Positions 34,291 to 48,216 of a stretch of 64,000 nucleotides of DNA are shown piece by piece. Location: NCBI GenBank assembly GCA_013399015.1, contig VWZX01002543.1, forward strand, positions 186,001-250,000, written 5' to 3'. Made by a program: the position numbers and the translations under genes. Below the pieces are notes generated by a model that saw nothing but the letters and a program-made list of their open reading frames with translations, had not been told where the DNA came from and did not search any database. This DNA is from Galbula dea (Eukaryota > Chordata > Aves > Piciformes > Galbulidae). Numbering within the stretch: the first letter of the stretch is position 1; every line of letters begins with the position of its first letter.

Positions 34291-37200
34291 AGTTAAAACT
34301 GAACTTAGTGGATTGACTGGATGGTTAAGTTAATAGCTTGTAACAGGATGGTCGACAGCCTGTACAGAATGGATAGTCCTTAATTTGTTGAACTCTTGTA
34401 CTTTGTAGGCAAACTCTTGTACTTTGAGAGAGGATGCAGTAGCTGTTGCTCAGCTTTTGAAGTATAATGGTCTATTGGTTTCACAAAACCCATCTTAGGG
34501 GTTGTTTCTCTGTCTTGCTAAATTTACTAGCTCCTTTGACTTCTCAAGTGAAACTCTTTAAGATCTTGTAATCAAACCACAGAGAGCTAACTTGCTCTTT
34601 AATCTGCTGTGTTTGCATGTGCTTTACTTCGAATTCTGTACAACTGAAACTGGGGGGGATTGCCACTGAATATTTTAGGTTGTGGGATTTTTAGACATAC
34701 AGGAAAGTGTTTCTGTTCACTCTGTTTAAGCAAGTACTTCAACATATGATGACTTGGCAATCCCTTCATTTTCACTAGTTTCAACAGTACTGCTGGTGAA
34801 AGGGTCTTGCCAGCTCTAGGGATTGGGATTTTAGCAGTGCATTTTGAGAAGATTAAGCCCATGGGATCTGCAGGCAGTAAAGCTCTGAACAGACCATCAG
34901 TCTCCACAACATACAAGCTACTCCTCTGGTCTTGGTCCAGCTCCGCACCTTGGGGCATGTGGAGGAACCAGCTGCACAGTCCTTACCTGGCCCTGTGTAC
35001 ACAGGGGGTCACGGTGCTCAGTGCTACCCCACAGCAGCACGTGGTGCTGAGGACAGGCTGAGGTGTGTTTGAGATCCAAGCAGAGCTGCTGGATGGGTAG
35101 AGGGCTTGCCTGCTTCTGGTCACTGCTGCTTTTCCCTGAGTCTTCAAAACTCATGTGATACCTGCGGGTTTTTTCTGATGTGGAATGACCTATAAATATG
35201 TCAGGCTCTTTGAAGATATGTTGTCCTGTGCCAGTCAAAATGATAAAGCTGTGCTATCCTTGGTACTAAAAATAATTGGAGAGGCACCAGTGAAGAGCCA
35301 ATTTAGAGAAATTATTGAAGTGAAATGGATCCTCAGAGAATTGATATTCAGTATGGACAGATTTATGGAGGTAGCTGTTACAATCCTGTTAAATACTTAG
35401 CTGAAGCACTTAGCTCTGTCACTTTTATTAGCACAGTTTTGCACACTTTTTCCATAGTAATTAGAGCTGTGTATTTTTTCATCCTTTCTGTGACTTCCTG
35501 CATTGGAGAAAGACATCTTTAAAACTCCCAGCATCTTCCTTTGTGCTTATGATAGGCAGATTGCATTGACATGGTCTTCATGCAGGTCTTCACACCAGAG
35601 AAAGCACCTTCTTCCTGTCCTGCCTTTTGTGGTACTTCCATCTGGAGAGATCTGCTGGGGTTTTTTCTCCTTGCTTTGTGCTGGAGATACACGGCATATC
35701 TAATATAACGTGTTCAAAGAAGCCGAATTTGCTTTTTTAATGCAAGCTCTTATCTCTTACCCAGCATAGATCTACAAATATTGCATTACGTCCCCAACAG
35801 CTAGTCTCTGTTTGAAGATTCTTCATCATGTGTTGGACAGATGGCACAATCAGTGGGTTGTATCAGAGCATTAAAAAAAAAAATTCTCTCTTGCTGCTTC
35901 TACCCAGACTGTTTTGAATTCAGCGAGATGCAGCAGCTGTAACACAGACTTTCAATGACAACTCTGAACATGGTGCTGGGGAGGGTGTTTCATCTGAAAG
36001 TCACAAAAATATGCAGGAAAAATGGCATTAAAAAAGACACATAGAGAGTTTTACCAGAGTGATGAAAGTTGCAAGGTTAACCACCTGGCTTCTCAGAGCT
36101 GTTTATTCTTTTGGCTGTCTCAGATTATAGGTGGATCTCCATTTGCAGCTGCCGATACAAACAGCACAGCACTGGTCTTGCTTCTGTCAAAGAGTTCTTA
36201 AAACTGTTCCATCATTTTATTATATTTGTTATTATATAAGATGTCTGGTACTTCCAGAAACCTTGCCAAAGCATCAAAGACACTCGTATTCTTAGTGAGC
36301 ATGGTGAAAAAGTTAGCATTGTTTGAGAAGACAGCTCTGGATTTTTGTATCTGATCTGCATCTGTTGTTCCTGACTGTTACTAGCTCTGTAGGCATGAAA
36401 TTTGGTTTTAATATTAAAGAACACAAAATGTTTGGTAACTGTATAAAAAAGAATAGATCTTGTGTTTTAGTCCTCATCCTGAACAAGGTCTTTTCTTTGT
36501 ACACATTGTTCCTGCCCCCAGGAGAAGTGTTCCTGATGCAACATCTGTCAGGGGTCCCAGCTTCCCCCAAGGAAGGAATGCAGTCAGCAAAAGAAGCAGT
36601 GATAAGTTTCCAGTATGCACAGGGTAGCGAGTGTGGTCTTGACAGAAGGTTGGCAGGAAGATGAGGGTCTCTGCAGAGCTGGCAAGGAGCTGTGCTGCAG
36701 AGGTGGTTGAAGGTGGGAGAAGGAAGGCACTGAGGGAGCTCCTGCCTTCTGTCTGCCAGATGAGTGGTCCTGGGAGGCCCCGAACTGCTGCTTGTTTTCC
36801 ACTTACTCCTGGGGAAAAAGCCTGGCCTGAGATTTGTGAAAGATTTCTGTATCTCCAGCTGCCCATTTTATACAATACACCACAGGGAGGAGATACATCT
36901 TCTCTCTTGCTTGAGTCCTTATCTACTTTCTGTAGAATGTAACTTCTCACTACATATCCCTCCACCCTTCATGTGCCCTGGTTATACCACGACAGTCAAA
37001 CTGCTCCTGTAACACTGCTTTAGGTGCTTTTACTCCTAGAAACTGTGTCCTGTTAAGCTAATCTTGTATCTAGGTTACACGAGAAGGTGCTATCAGCTAA
37101 CACAGGGAATTACACAAGAATAACTTCCAGTTTAAATTCATATTCTATTTAAATCTTAATTATTTTTTTCACATTAGCAAGTTGTAAAAGAGAGAAAGTT

Positions 37201-37959
37201 TTTAATGTAATCTTAATAGGGGAAAGATGAGAGTACTGGCTAGAAGCAGCTGTTCTTCACTTCGTGTTGTTGGAATATTCAGTTTTCTGTGTGGCACTGT
37301 GTGGGAGGCAGTTTGGATTGTGGAACAGGTTTGGTATTTGTTAAATGATCAGCAGATAAATGATTGTGCTGATATTTAATTGTCACCTTTTAGGTTCAAT
37401 AGTTTAACGAGTCACTGTAACAAACGAGGTGGTTGTTGCATCTCAAAGCTGTTTGTGTGGCATTTACTCCATCTCCATGCACTTCTTCAAAGCTGTCTTC
37501 ATAACTGTGATAATTAGAGAGGGGAGCAAGGAAAAGGAAAGGCCTGTGCATCTGTGGACACACCCTGGCAAAGGCAGGACATCCTGCCAGAGGTCCCTGA
37601 CCCAGCTTTTGACCACAGAAGTGGACACTGTCCAGCATAGCACTGTGATGTTCGGTGAAGCTAACAGAAACACCAGCCAGCAGTTTGACAATTCCCCATT
37701 CATTGTGCTGTCTTTTTTTCTGCCAATGCTGCTATTATTTTCCCAAGTAATTGTTATTGCCCCTCTGGACAGTTGGTTAACTCTCTGTAGAGCTCTGATA
37801 CATCAGAAGCAGGGGAACTTGCCCTTTTCCAACATGTTCAGCGACACTGACACAGCTTTTTATTGGTCTGTGCATTTTATTCTACTTCCTTCCCTGTGAC
37901 AACATGAGGCATTGAACAGCTGGCCAGCTGCAGAGGTGCTTGTGCAACCAGAGAAGGCT
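34291..37959. other. Intronic sequence, locally GC-rich
   Basis: Mostly unique intron. It includes a 15-bp duplication AACTCTTGTACTTTG at 34391-34405 and 34412-34426, and an A11 run near 35874. The minus frame at 36474-36965 (163 codons) is the longest open frame in the window, and a 156-codon plus frame lies at 37429-37899. Neither shows a domain, conserved motif or splice context, and both overlap other frames, so I do not call genes. Confidence 0.5.
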
Positions 37960-37977
37960 GGGAAAGGGAGGGGAGGG
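37960..37977 (+). other. Canonical G-quadruplex motif
   Basis: GGG-AAA-GGG-A-GGGG-A-GGG on the plus strand has four tracts with loops of 3, 1 and 1. It should be stable as DNA or as pre-mRNA. Folding is inferred. Confidence 0.8.
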
Positions 37978-40900
37978 TGTCTGGTTGAGAATTGCTTGGC
38001 AGCTTTACTGCAGAATTATGATTAAAATGTTTTGTTGAAAGTTTAATATAGGTGCATGTGGGAGTCAGCAGAACAGCTTGGGCTGCCTTCTGTTTCCTTA
38101 TCTGTTTGTTTAGCGTTCCATTTCTCAAACGTCACATTTAGTGTAATCATTCTCCTTTGTATGATAGTAATCTGACTTTTAACTCCTGTTGCACTTTAAA
38201 GGAACTCCCAGTGCCACATCAGAGTTGGGGGTTTGATTTACATCTCCCGTATCACTTCTTGTGGACTTTTTCTAGGTGGGCAGTGGAGTGAACAAAGGGA
38301 AATGATGGTTCCTCTGGAGAAGCCTGTAGTGCCTGGTGCAGAAGAAGCTAAAGTGCTCATGGGGAACTGAGGTCACTCTTTTTATTAAGAGACCATCAAT
38401 ATACAGCTCGTAAACCATCAGTAGCTCTTTGGGCAGATGTAAATCTGCAGCTGTAGTTGATGTAACTTGAAAGTATGACAGGCTGCTTTTTACAGGATTT
38501 TATACAGTTTCTTGATGTGCCTGTGGGGAGATGGAATACCTTTGCATCCTTGCTTCCACTGCAGGGGATGCAGGGACCCATGCATGCACACACATTCCAT
38601 TACAGACTGTTAGAGGTCTGCAGTTAGCCACTCATTGTTGCTCCTTCTACGCTCAGTAGATGAGTGGGCAGTTTGAGAGTATCATCTATTTGATTTACTT
38701 CAGAGGGTTACCTTAAGCTGAGTCACATCCCTATACAGCTACTGTCTAAGGGCATTCTAGGTGTTTGCATTTACTCAGATCAATCTCACCTTCATTTCCT
38801 TTCCTGAGTGAAATATTTCCCAGAAGGAGAAGTACTTTAAAAATCACCATCATTCTTATTTCTTTATGTTTTCAGAGGATTTTCATTGTGGGTGCAAATG
38901 TGTGCCTTTGGAAGTCTGCACTTGATTTTTCCTTTCCGATGTACAAGGTCAAAATGCTTCCTCCTCGTGTCCACTGCAGAATTTGGAATTGGCTTTGTGG
39001 GGCAGGTTGCCATCTCACACCTCTGGTGATCTCTAAAGTAATCACCATTACTGTGCTGACAAACACTTCTTGAGTATTTTCTTAATGCAACTGACTTTCT
39101 TCCTAAAGCATTGTATTAATAATGGGTGCAACTCAGGAAACTGAAAACTGAGGGAAGTTGTGGCATTTTCATGCTGGCAAGGAGACAGCAGTTTTTCTCT
39201 GTTTTTACTGGCTGTAAATCTCAACATTTAGTCAAGAGCCTTTATAATAAATTCTAACGGTCACTTTTGCAAAAGCAAATAATACTCAACAAGGTAACAT
39301 AGACCTTTATTCCTCTAATTTTTTTTTTTTAAATGGAAGGCAACTTGATTGCCCAAGCATAATAGCAGCCCTGCTTGGACTCCTCTCTGTTCTGAAATCA
39401 GTGCTGAGGTTTGTGGTTTTGAGTAGGTAGTGAAGCTGTTGATCTTTGTGAAAGACATTTCAGAATTCAGAAGAGTTGTACACCCTGAAACAGGCAACAA
39501 ACTTTGAAAAAATACTTAGATAATTGATGTGCAAAGTGTGGAGGGGAGAGCTCTTTGTTTCTCCCAACTTCTTTTAACCCTCTTTTCTACTGTGTGTTGT
39601 TTCTCTTTGTTGCGACTTTTCTTCTATCTTCCATGGGTTCCTACACCTGCCTCTTGAGGAAATCCCATTTCCCGGGCGTGTCCACTTCCACAGAGGCAGT
39701 AGAAGCAACACACTGTGTGTTTCTGCCTATGAATGGCAGCAAATACTAGAGCAGTCAGCAGCTGTTCCATCTACTGCATTTCAGACAAATTTCTTGTTGA
39801 CTTGCTTTCCCTTAATGCAGAAGTTTAGGTTTGAATTACTTTTAATTTGCAGGGCATCAAACTTTGGCACTTGAAACTCTCTCTTTCTGTTACAGTTTTC
39901 ATTGTCCACATAATCTCATCATGGCCTGAGGCCACCTAGATGGGCTCTTCTTCTCAGCTGGGCTGTTGATTCTGGTCTCACTTCCTGGTTTCTCCAATGA
40001 GCACCAGAGCACTAAGTCAAAGAGGCTTTTTTCCAAAAGTATTAATGAACTTTTTCAGTAGTAACCATAATGGCACATAGTTTAGGAGACAACGGTGAAT
40101 TGTTAGTGCACTTTACAAACCAGTGTTCCGAACACCTGAGCAGAATTGGTTCATGTGAAATATATGTGTCTTTCTGGGTTGAAAAGTAGCTGATGGTTCT
40201 GCATGAGCTTTTAGAGTATATCAGATCCCAGTCAGGGAACACCGAGATACAAAACTGATGCAAAGCCTGAAAGTCTTATAGAAGTTGGGCAGTGTTGCTA
40301 GCCAGAGAATCGATGTTCCTGTAGGAGTCTGGTGTGCCAGGAGTTGCTAATAAGATGTACTTCAGTATTAACACGTGGTGGATGCGAAATGAGACTCTAA
40401 AACATCCTCTGTACAAAGTAAATATTTTCCCAGAGGAGGAGGTTGGATAAACTTTCAGAGTCATACATATTTATTCAGTATATGAGCTGTGTGCTACAGA
40501 GGTTCCTATATTTTGCTTTGCTTTAAACTGGTATAAATGATAAATTACTTAATTAGCCTCATTAAGGTACCGTCTGATTGACATTGTAACTCCTAGAAGC
40601 CAGGATGAGGTTGACATTGATTTTGGGAACTTTGAGCAAGAGGGAAGTGTTTAAACTGCAGCATCTCCAGAGTAGCCATGGTGACTCATGTACCCACATG
40701 TATCTGATGTGGGTGGAGATGTCTGATGACCTCTTGAGATGGAAAGAACATTCTCCTGCTTATGCATCATTACACAAGGTGGAAATACACACCTTCCTGT
40801 TTATCTCAGAAACTGTGGCCTCTGAACAGGTTACAAGAAGGGAACTAGGCCCTATTCCTCCCAGCCTCCCTCCTTCCCTGTGATATGCCTTTGCATTACA

Positions 40901-41894
40901 GAGTGCAGATTTTTCCCTCTGTCATTGGAGGTGTAATCCCTGTCAGCTCTAGGCTTAGAACAACTGTTCTTCAGATCTGGGTGTGTAAATATTCAGCAGT
41001 GCTTATGAGTTAGACCCTTCCTTGTGCAGTTAACTGCAAAATAAAACCAAAAAAAACCAACAATAAACCCAACCCTTGTTTACACAAACCAGTGCATCCC
41101 ACAGTAATTGCATTGTAAAATCAAGGATAGTACTGGAGTGCAATATCCTGCTTAGAGATCAGTTGCATACAGTAGTGCTCAGAGATGTGAGAATCTGAAG
41201 ATTTCTGTTATGGAGGTGAGGGATTAGCATTGACTGCTGTCCATTTTAATTGTTCTGTTTCTTCTTCCCTTTCACCTGCCCAAAGAGGAGGTTTCTCTCG
41301 CTGGTCAGCCCAGTGTCAGAGTAACACCTTCAAAGTTAATGAGGGAATAAGATGTAGAAAGCACATTTAATGGACATTAAACATTAAGATGTTGTTCTTA
41401 CTAGCTATTTAAATAATTAGCATCAGACTCGGTGGTGGAAAAAATATATTCTGTGGAAAAAGTAAAATTGAAGAGTCCTGGTTTCTTGTGTCCTGTATCT
41501 TCCAGCCTCTCCCCTGGAAACTCTTCCACTTCTCTTGTCCATTAATTTCCATTCCATAAAGTGGGAATTAGCTCGCTCTCACTTGACCTCCAGCAGTGCA
41601 AAACACAATTTTCCAGGCTGGTTTGGAGCACTGTTGTCCCCCAGTTGACCTGCTGGAAGATCAGACGGGACAGGACTCTGGCATTCAGGGTTGCAGCCTG
41701 TCAGTCCACTGGCTGCCCTGTTACACAGCTTCTGTTAGGAATGTCTAAGAAATGTTCATCTTTCAGACTTGCACTCTGCTATCAGGGCTTTTTCTGCAGG
41801 TCTCCTAGATGTTCAAAATTTCTTGGAGGGATCTGACATTGATCATGTAAACATCTTTTCCTTCGGTAATCAGCCTGAAAATCTCCGGAGTCTG
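37978..41894. other. Intronic unique sequence
   Basis: Unique intron with a T12 run at about 39320-39331 and an A/C-rich patch at 41040-41076 (AAAACC and AACCC blocks). Frames reach 102 codons (38765-39073, +), without a recognised domain. No exon or RNA gene is supported. Confidence 0.55.
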
Positions 41895-41956
41895 CAGAGA
41901 CAGGAGTTGGACTCAATGATCCTTGTGGGTCCTTCCATCTTAGGAGATTCTATGAC
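41895..41956 (+). mobile_element. CR1 3' tail fragment
   Basis: AGGAGTTGGACTCAATGATC, then CTTGTGGGTCCTTCC, then GATTCTATGACT. This is the CR1 subfamily end that reads GAGTTGGACTCGATGATCCT and ATTCTATGATTC. It is only about 60 bp and is diverged, and the start is approximate. Confidence 0.8.
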
Positions 41957-44900
41957 TATTTCAGGATTCATTCAAGGAATCTTAGTTATTCCTGTGTTGG
42001 TACTGTTGTGAAAGAAGGATTTTTCTACTCTTTCACCTATTCAGTGCCATGTAAAAGCAAACTTAAGTTTTTATGGCAGGAGAGAAGATGCTGCCGGAAA
42101 CTTCCCAGTTTACCTTTTTGTGCTGACTTTTGGCCCTACTTTGACACTTCTCAGTGCTTGCAGTATTATTTGCACATCATTAACAATTTATACTCCATGT
42201 CAGGTTTTAGATAAGCTAATGACAAGTCAGATAATATATGTGCTCATTTGCACACACATAAAAATATCTTGGATAAAGAAGTACAGCAAACTGCAGAAAA
42301 GTTGCCGAATACTTTATGGTTACTGATGGTTTATTGCTCAGTTGTCATCTTGAGAATAAATTGTCTTACTTTGTAGTAGTAAGAAATTTTTCCATGTACA
42401 TCCACAGTGCCTTTTCTCATGGGGGAAAAGTTAAGAGCTATGAGTTCTGTATTTTTGGGAGGTTTTCTGTTTTAATGACAAAAAGCACTTGCACTATGCT
42501 GTGTTCTAGGATCATTTACATTATATAAGTGGATATTTGCAAACATGCAAATGAACATTCAGCTCTAAGTATCTCTGGGTATAGTGTGTACACTGTATGT
42601 CTTGGTGGCTAAGGAGAGGTAGACATGTGCTGTTGTTGTGCCGTCAGCTAGAGTCTCAATGAAATGAGACTTGTAGTAATGTCCAAAGAGTCAGAGAAAA
42701 TATCCAATGACCCATTTCCAAAGCAATCAAATTTGTATGCAAAAGCAGTGATCCGTATTTCTCACCTGGAAGAGGAAAACGAGCATCTCCTCTGCTTGGG
42801 GCAGTTTGTTTAATGTAAGAGTGTGTTCACCAACTATTAGACTCTGGTTGATTGTGTTGTTCTCCAAGTTTCTGCATGCTCATGCACATATGCAGAAGGA
42901 AAAAAAACCCTGCCCACCTCCCCATGCCTGCCTGTGGGCACATGGCCTCAGAAGGCAGGGGTAGCAAGAAGCAGCAGCTTCAGTAAGCACTTGCATGGTT
43001 TAGATGGTCTCAGTATTAGAGGCAAACCGGTGAGGTTTGGCAGGTGGGTGGTTCTGTCACAGGTGGCTTTATTGAGGAGAGTTTTATAGCAGGAGTGCAC
43101 TCTATATTAATAACGTTTAAAGACACTGCTGCCCTTCTGGTGCAGGCAGCATCCTAAGAAAGCATTAATCATGTTTTTCTGAAGCAGCTGAATTGATTTC
43201 TTGGGAGAAATATTTCTTTGTCTACTTCCCAGCCATTTCTGAACCCATCACCAACTTACAGCGATTTGAACAGCTAATGGACAAACAATTAGTGCCTCTT
43301 GGTCACCCAGGAGAAAAGGGCACAAATATTCCGTTAAGTTCTTAGTGCAAGTAGCTTCACTTGTTACTAAGGCATAGTGACCAGTTTGTTCTAGCACCTT
43401 TTTATATTTGGGATTTTTTTTTTCCCTTCTCATTTAGCTCCTGGTGTTACATGGAGAGTGATGTAATATTTACTATGCTGGGAACAGCTCACATGTATTT
43501 ATTCTGGGGTTTAACCTGTTGTGGCATTCTGTGTAAGGTTTTACAAGCAAAGGAAAGCTGTTCAGTTTTTGCTCACTTTACTTGGGCTCATACAGTAGCT
43601 CAGTCCTGCCCAGCGAATGAGAAGATGGCTAAAACTGGAGCCCATTCACCCAAGCAGAGCCAATGCTTATACTGAGCTTATTTTGCTTTGGGCCAGGTTA
43701 GCGTTAACAGTTTGAGCTAGCTGGGGTAATTTCTGTGTCCAAAGGAAGTACAGTCAGTGCAGAGACCTGCTGTGCCAGGCAGGTGAAATGAGTGGTCTGA
43801 CTTGGAGACGTGCTTGTACCTGAAAGGAGGTGTCTGCCCCTGGACCTCAAATCTAAATGTCAGTGTCTGCCACTGAAAAGCTTGACCAGTTGAATTTTCA
43901 TTTTGTATTGATTTTTTTTTTTTAAGGTTTTGATCAACACAAAATGTTCACATCCTAGGTTATGTTAGCTTAAGTCATTCCTTATGAAATCACACCATTT
44001 TTACCAGGCTGCTTTGATTGAGCTCCTCCTTATCCACAGGAGACCTGCCCCAGGTGAGCTGGTTAGTACAGTCATGATTCACACCAGTCTCATTTAAACT
44101 TCTCTTGTGTTTTGGCTGTCTCTTGATTTTTCCATTTCACAGCATCTGCTTGTGAGGTGGTGAGAATGAGTATCAGCTGGCATTTCTTACCAAAAGCTGT
44201 TGAGTAGTCTTCTTCCCAGAGAGATTTGCCCCTGTAGATGACACCAGACTGATTGTCTTGAACCTGAGAAGAGTGAGATGCAGTAGAGAATATTCCCATC
44301 TTCACTTCTGGCCTCTCCTTCTGGGGAATACAGGTTCAAGACTGTTTAGAAAAGGCCTGCTAGAGCTCAGTGCACCCAGGATATGAGAATTTACATCACT
44401 TTCAAGCCTCCAAATTTTCCTTAGGCCACTTAAGAGGAAGCTGAACCATGAGGCTCAGCATGTGGTAGTAAATAGCCTGTCATGACCAATGCAAACCATC
44501 TTTGAAAATAGATTGTTCTGTTGGTTATGGGTCAGTTACAGCACAGATCTCAAGAGAGGTAATACTGGCCTGATAAAATGGCTTTATTTATACAGGTCTG
44601 AAAACACACTCTATTTATACAAGTCTGATTCCATGTGAGAAAACCTTTATTCCACTATCAGTGTCCTTTTGTTGTTGTTTCTTGTCAAGTATACCTTGAG
44701 TTTTAGGGAAATTTTTTTTTTTCCCTTAAATACTGGAAGCATACCCAATGTGTTATACTGGCATAAATGTATTGCCTTAAATAATTTTATAGAGGGCATC
44801 ACTTTTCCATGCATTTTTCTGCCATTTAGTAGGGTGAAAGGTTTAGATTTGTTGTTGATTTTACTTTGCAGGGATGATTATTTATAATGTGCTCATTACA

Positions 44901-47900
44901 TGAGCATGAGAGGTGCCTTATGGATTTCAAGATAAGTAACCCTGAGGAGTGATAGTGTGCAAGTGTCTCTCTCCTTCACTTTCACCTTTCCATGTTCACA
45001 TTGTGTAGGATTGATTTCCAAAAGACAAGAAATACAGAAAGCTGAGAGCTGAAAACACCATCAAGTGGGAACTTGCGACCTGATTACACTGTAAAGAAAG
45101 TGATGTTTCCTTTAGTCTGATCTTTGAACAGGGCGAGGACTGGAACATGTTAACCTTTCTGGAGACCACATCTCACTGTAGGGTTTGGGCCTGAAATTCC
45201 TGTTTCCCAATCGAAGTCCTCACCCATAGTGCCTCTTCAGTGGACAAAAGGCCTGGGTACCAAGATCAAGCAAGCTCACGCTGTTTTCTTGCCTTGTGAG
45301 ATTTCAAAGCTTCATTCAGCATCAGCCCAACTTGTGCTGTGCATTGGACAGAAACCTTTCAGTGCTGCTGGAGGAGGCAAATAATTCTTGTGTGCATTGT
45401 CAGCATCAGTTTAAATTACTAAATGATGCTAGTAACAGTGCTTTTGATGTTGTGAAATACGTAGTTACATTGTATGTATGCAAAATCCATGTATATAAGG
45501 ACCAGCATGTAGAAGAAAATACTTCAGCATTGTATTAATCAGTAGCAGCTAATTGTCTCAAGCTGATAAGGTCATAGTATCATTCAAAGCATTATGAGCA
45601 AATTCTTTTCCTCCACTGTCTTCAGTTGTCTTATAACCTAGGCCAAATATCTTTGAAAACTGTCAGACCATATATTGAAACAGCTCTTCTTTGGCTGCCT
45701 GTTCTTTTGTAGAACAAACAAGAAAGTGTAGTGAAGTACTTACCAATTTCAAATTTGTTTTAAAGCTAAAATACATTAATTGCAATTATAAGGGATTCTT
45801 TATACTGGAAATCATAATTGCTTCTCAGTGTCTGACAGATTTTAATCCATGGCATAGAAATATATCTTTCTTCTCAGTTCTTTTTGTATTTTTCCAGGAT
45901 GTTAGGACTGTTTGAATTGTATCTTTCACACCTCCTCTGTTTGGTGAATGAAATGTTAACAAGTACTGTTAACCTACATTACAGGGTTTCACTGCCTTGT
46001 AAGGTGCATATGCATTTTCCACTGACTTTTACAATACCAATTACAGAAATTGCAATATAAAATATTTGCTGCCTTTTCTCATCACTTTTATTGCAGAAAC
46101 TAATATTTACTTTCTGATTCTTTTATGGCTTAACACAGTGTCTAGAAAGAGATTTCTGTACAAAGAATGAAAAAGGTAAGAAAATTTCAGCTGCTTTCTC
46201 TGTTGTGGTGCATTGGGTTCCTGGGGTGGTCATGGGCTAGGGTTTGAGAGTAAATTTTATCCAGTGTTGTGTCCTTACAAAACGCTTCTTAGCCATCTCT
46301 GTGTGCTCACAGTAAATGGGCGGTTGCCAGCAAATGCAAATTTGGAGCTGAATATGCAGCTATTCAGTGTCAAAGCCTCATCAAACCTGGGATTTTTGTT
46401 TGGTCAATAGTAACAGCCAAAATAATCTCTTGAGAGCTGATAAAATTGGTTTGCATGCAAGTGACTACATCAAGAACAAGGCTGAAGGAGGCCAAGGTGA
46501 ATCAGAACACAGCCTTAATTCCATTATTTCAAATGTGTCCAGGAAGCATGAAGGTAGTAAGTCATTGTTTCACTGGTTCTCTGTTAGTATAAAACTCACA
46601 TTACGCTAGGCACTCTGCTGGTTTTGGCATCTTTTAGAGCATTTCATATTGTGCTGCTTTTCAAGTCTTTGTGTGTTCTACAGAGCTAACAAGGCATGAG
46701 GCTGACCATTGTGGAAGGTGCTGGGAAGGGGCAATGATTTGGAAGGCTGAAGCTCTTTCTAAAACAAGTTTGTTTTCATGGATTTGGGGCAAACTCCCTT
46801 ATTGCTTGACAAGTGGCAGGTGCTGAGTAGCTTGCTTGTTGTTTTGCTAAGGGAGAAGGCACTTCTTGGTGTGAAGAAGGGAGTGTGAGAGGAATGGATG
46901 CAGTAACTGGATAAAGGAAGAACGTCTGCCCGTGCTGGAGATGAGGGGGAGAAGACCAAAGGGTGGATTTGAGGGGAAAGATGCTGAGAAGCACAGGGAG
47001 ATGCAGGGAGGTGAGAGAGAGAGTTAGAGACAGCATGGTCATGAATTGAAATTAAGTAATGTTCATTTAAACATAAATAACATTGGAATTTGCCCTTCAA
47101 TAAATGAGTGTTGTTGATGTGGATTTAGAATGTACTTTGTTTTCTATAAGGGATAGTGTAAAAACAGTGTAAAACCCAGTATCACCTCTCAGGGATGTTG
47201 GGGTGACCTGCTGGGCACTGTGGATATCTCTGGTAAGCTTATAAATTCCCTCTGTCTATTGGTAAAAAGCTTATGTTAATACTAACTATCCTTGACCATG
47301 TACCCCTTGTGGGTCCCGACCTTACCATTAGATTTTCAAGTCAAGGCACTTGATCTATTTTTAATCACTTAAAGAGGCTTCTAAAATTTTACTGGTTTAG
47401 CCTTTCTCTTTCTCAAATCACTGTATGGACTCCCTGATGGCAGCTGAAGTACCTAGCTTACATACTCAGGCATGCAAGCCATAGCTTCAAGAACATTTTG
47501 TTTAGTACCTTTTTACAAATGGGTGCTCCTGCAGTGTGCAGCAAAACCCAGGGACATAGGAAAGTTTTATTGGCTGCCCTTTAGGTTGGCCTGCACTCAG
47601 CACCTGCAACTTTGGCCTGCATAGTTAGTGCAGTCAGCCCAAATTCACTGCAAAAATGTCACACCACTCTCTGTTTAATGTATACACGTTTTTGTGTGAT
47701 TAAGTGTCTATGCTTCTGGATGTAATTACAGCAAACTTATAGTGTCTATGTGTACAGTACTGTTCTTCATGATAATGACAAAAATGAGGGTAATTGATGA
47801 TGGAGGGGGTTGTATGGGTTCTTTTTGTTTTCTTTTTAAACAAAAGTTCTAATCTTGTGATCACTCTCCAGAAGAACAAAGCAGGGGTGATTTCCTTGGA

Positions 47901-48091
47901 TATAGATAACTCATTCCCACTACCAAGCTGCAGTTAGTTCTCTGAATGTAGAGGAAAAGCTTTAATAACAGAGGAAATTTACACCCTTATCTGTGCCTGA
48001 CAAAATTCTACCCATAATTTGATTTCACCATATATACAATATATGTTTTTATTTAAGTAATAATGACTGAGGCACAGAGAGTTTCCTGGAA
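41957..48091. other. Intronic unique sequence
   Basis: This 6.1 kb of unique intron has several T-runs (near 43411, 43911 and 44707) and no recognised repeat family. Open frames are at most 113 codons (46759-47100, -), in a CT/GA-rich stretch. A 37-bp exon-like interval at 46139-46175 is noted under rejected items. Confidence 0.55.
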
Positions 48092-48145
48092 ATTAATGGC
48101 TGGCTGAAAAATTTTATAGCCCAAATGCAGCCAAGGGCCATTAAT
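48092..48145. repeat. 9-bp inverted repeat of TAATGG sites
   Basis: ATTAATGGC at 48092-48100 and its reverse complement GCCATTAAT at 48137-48145 flank 36 bp that include TTTTATAGCCC. Each arm is a homeodomain-type TAAT core. The dense, non-repetitive context suggests a conserved noncoding block, but this is inferred. Confidence 0.45.
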
Positions 48146-48200
48146 CCCAACTGGTCAATTCTGCATGAAATGCCTTGTGTCAGGGGTCATTTGTTACATT

Positions 48201-48216
48201 CCCATCCCTCCCACCC
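48201..48216 (-). other. Canonical G-quadruplex motif, minus strand
   Basis: The minus strand reads GGGTGGGAGGGATGGG: four G3 tracts with loops of 1, 1 and 2. This is a very compact motif. It is on the template strand for TPK1, so it would matter as DNA, not in the pre-mRNA. Confidence 0.8.

Noticed and set aside
36474..36965. 163-codon open frame on the minus strand, the longest in the window
   Set aside because: It shows no domain, motif or repeat family. It overlaps frames of 113, 93 and 82 codons on the other strand and has no splice or start context. A single frame of this length in 64 kb read six ways is expected by chance in a locally GC-rich stretch.
37429..37899. 156-codon open frame on the plus strand with a hydrophobic segment
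   Set aside because: The hydrophobic run (FIVLSFFLPMLLLF) comes from a T-rich stretch. No family is recognised and minus-strand frames overlap it.
46139..46175. 37-bp interval between AACACAG and AAAAG|GTAAGA that looks like a micro-exon
   Set aside because: Its single open frame does not fit the phase left by the TPK1 exon, and such short AG-GT pairs are common by chance.
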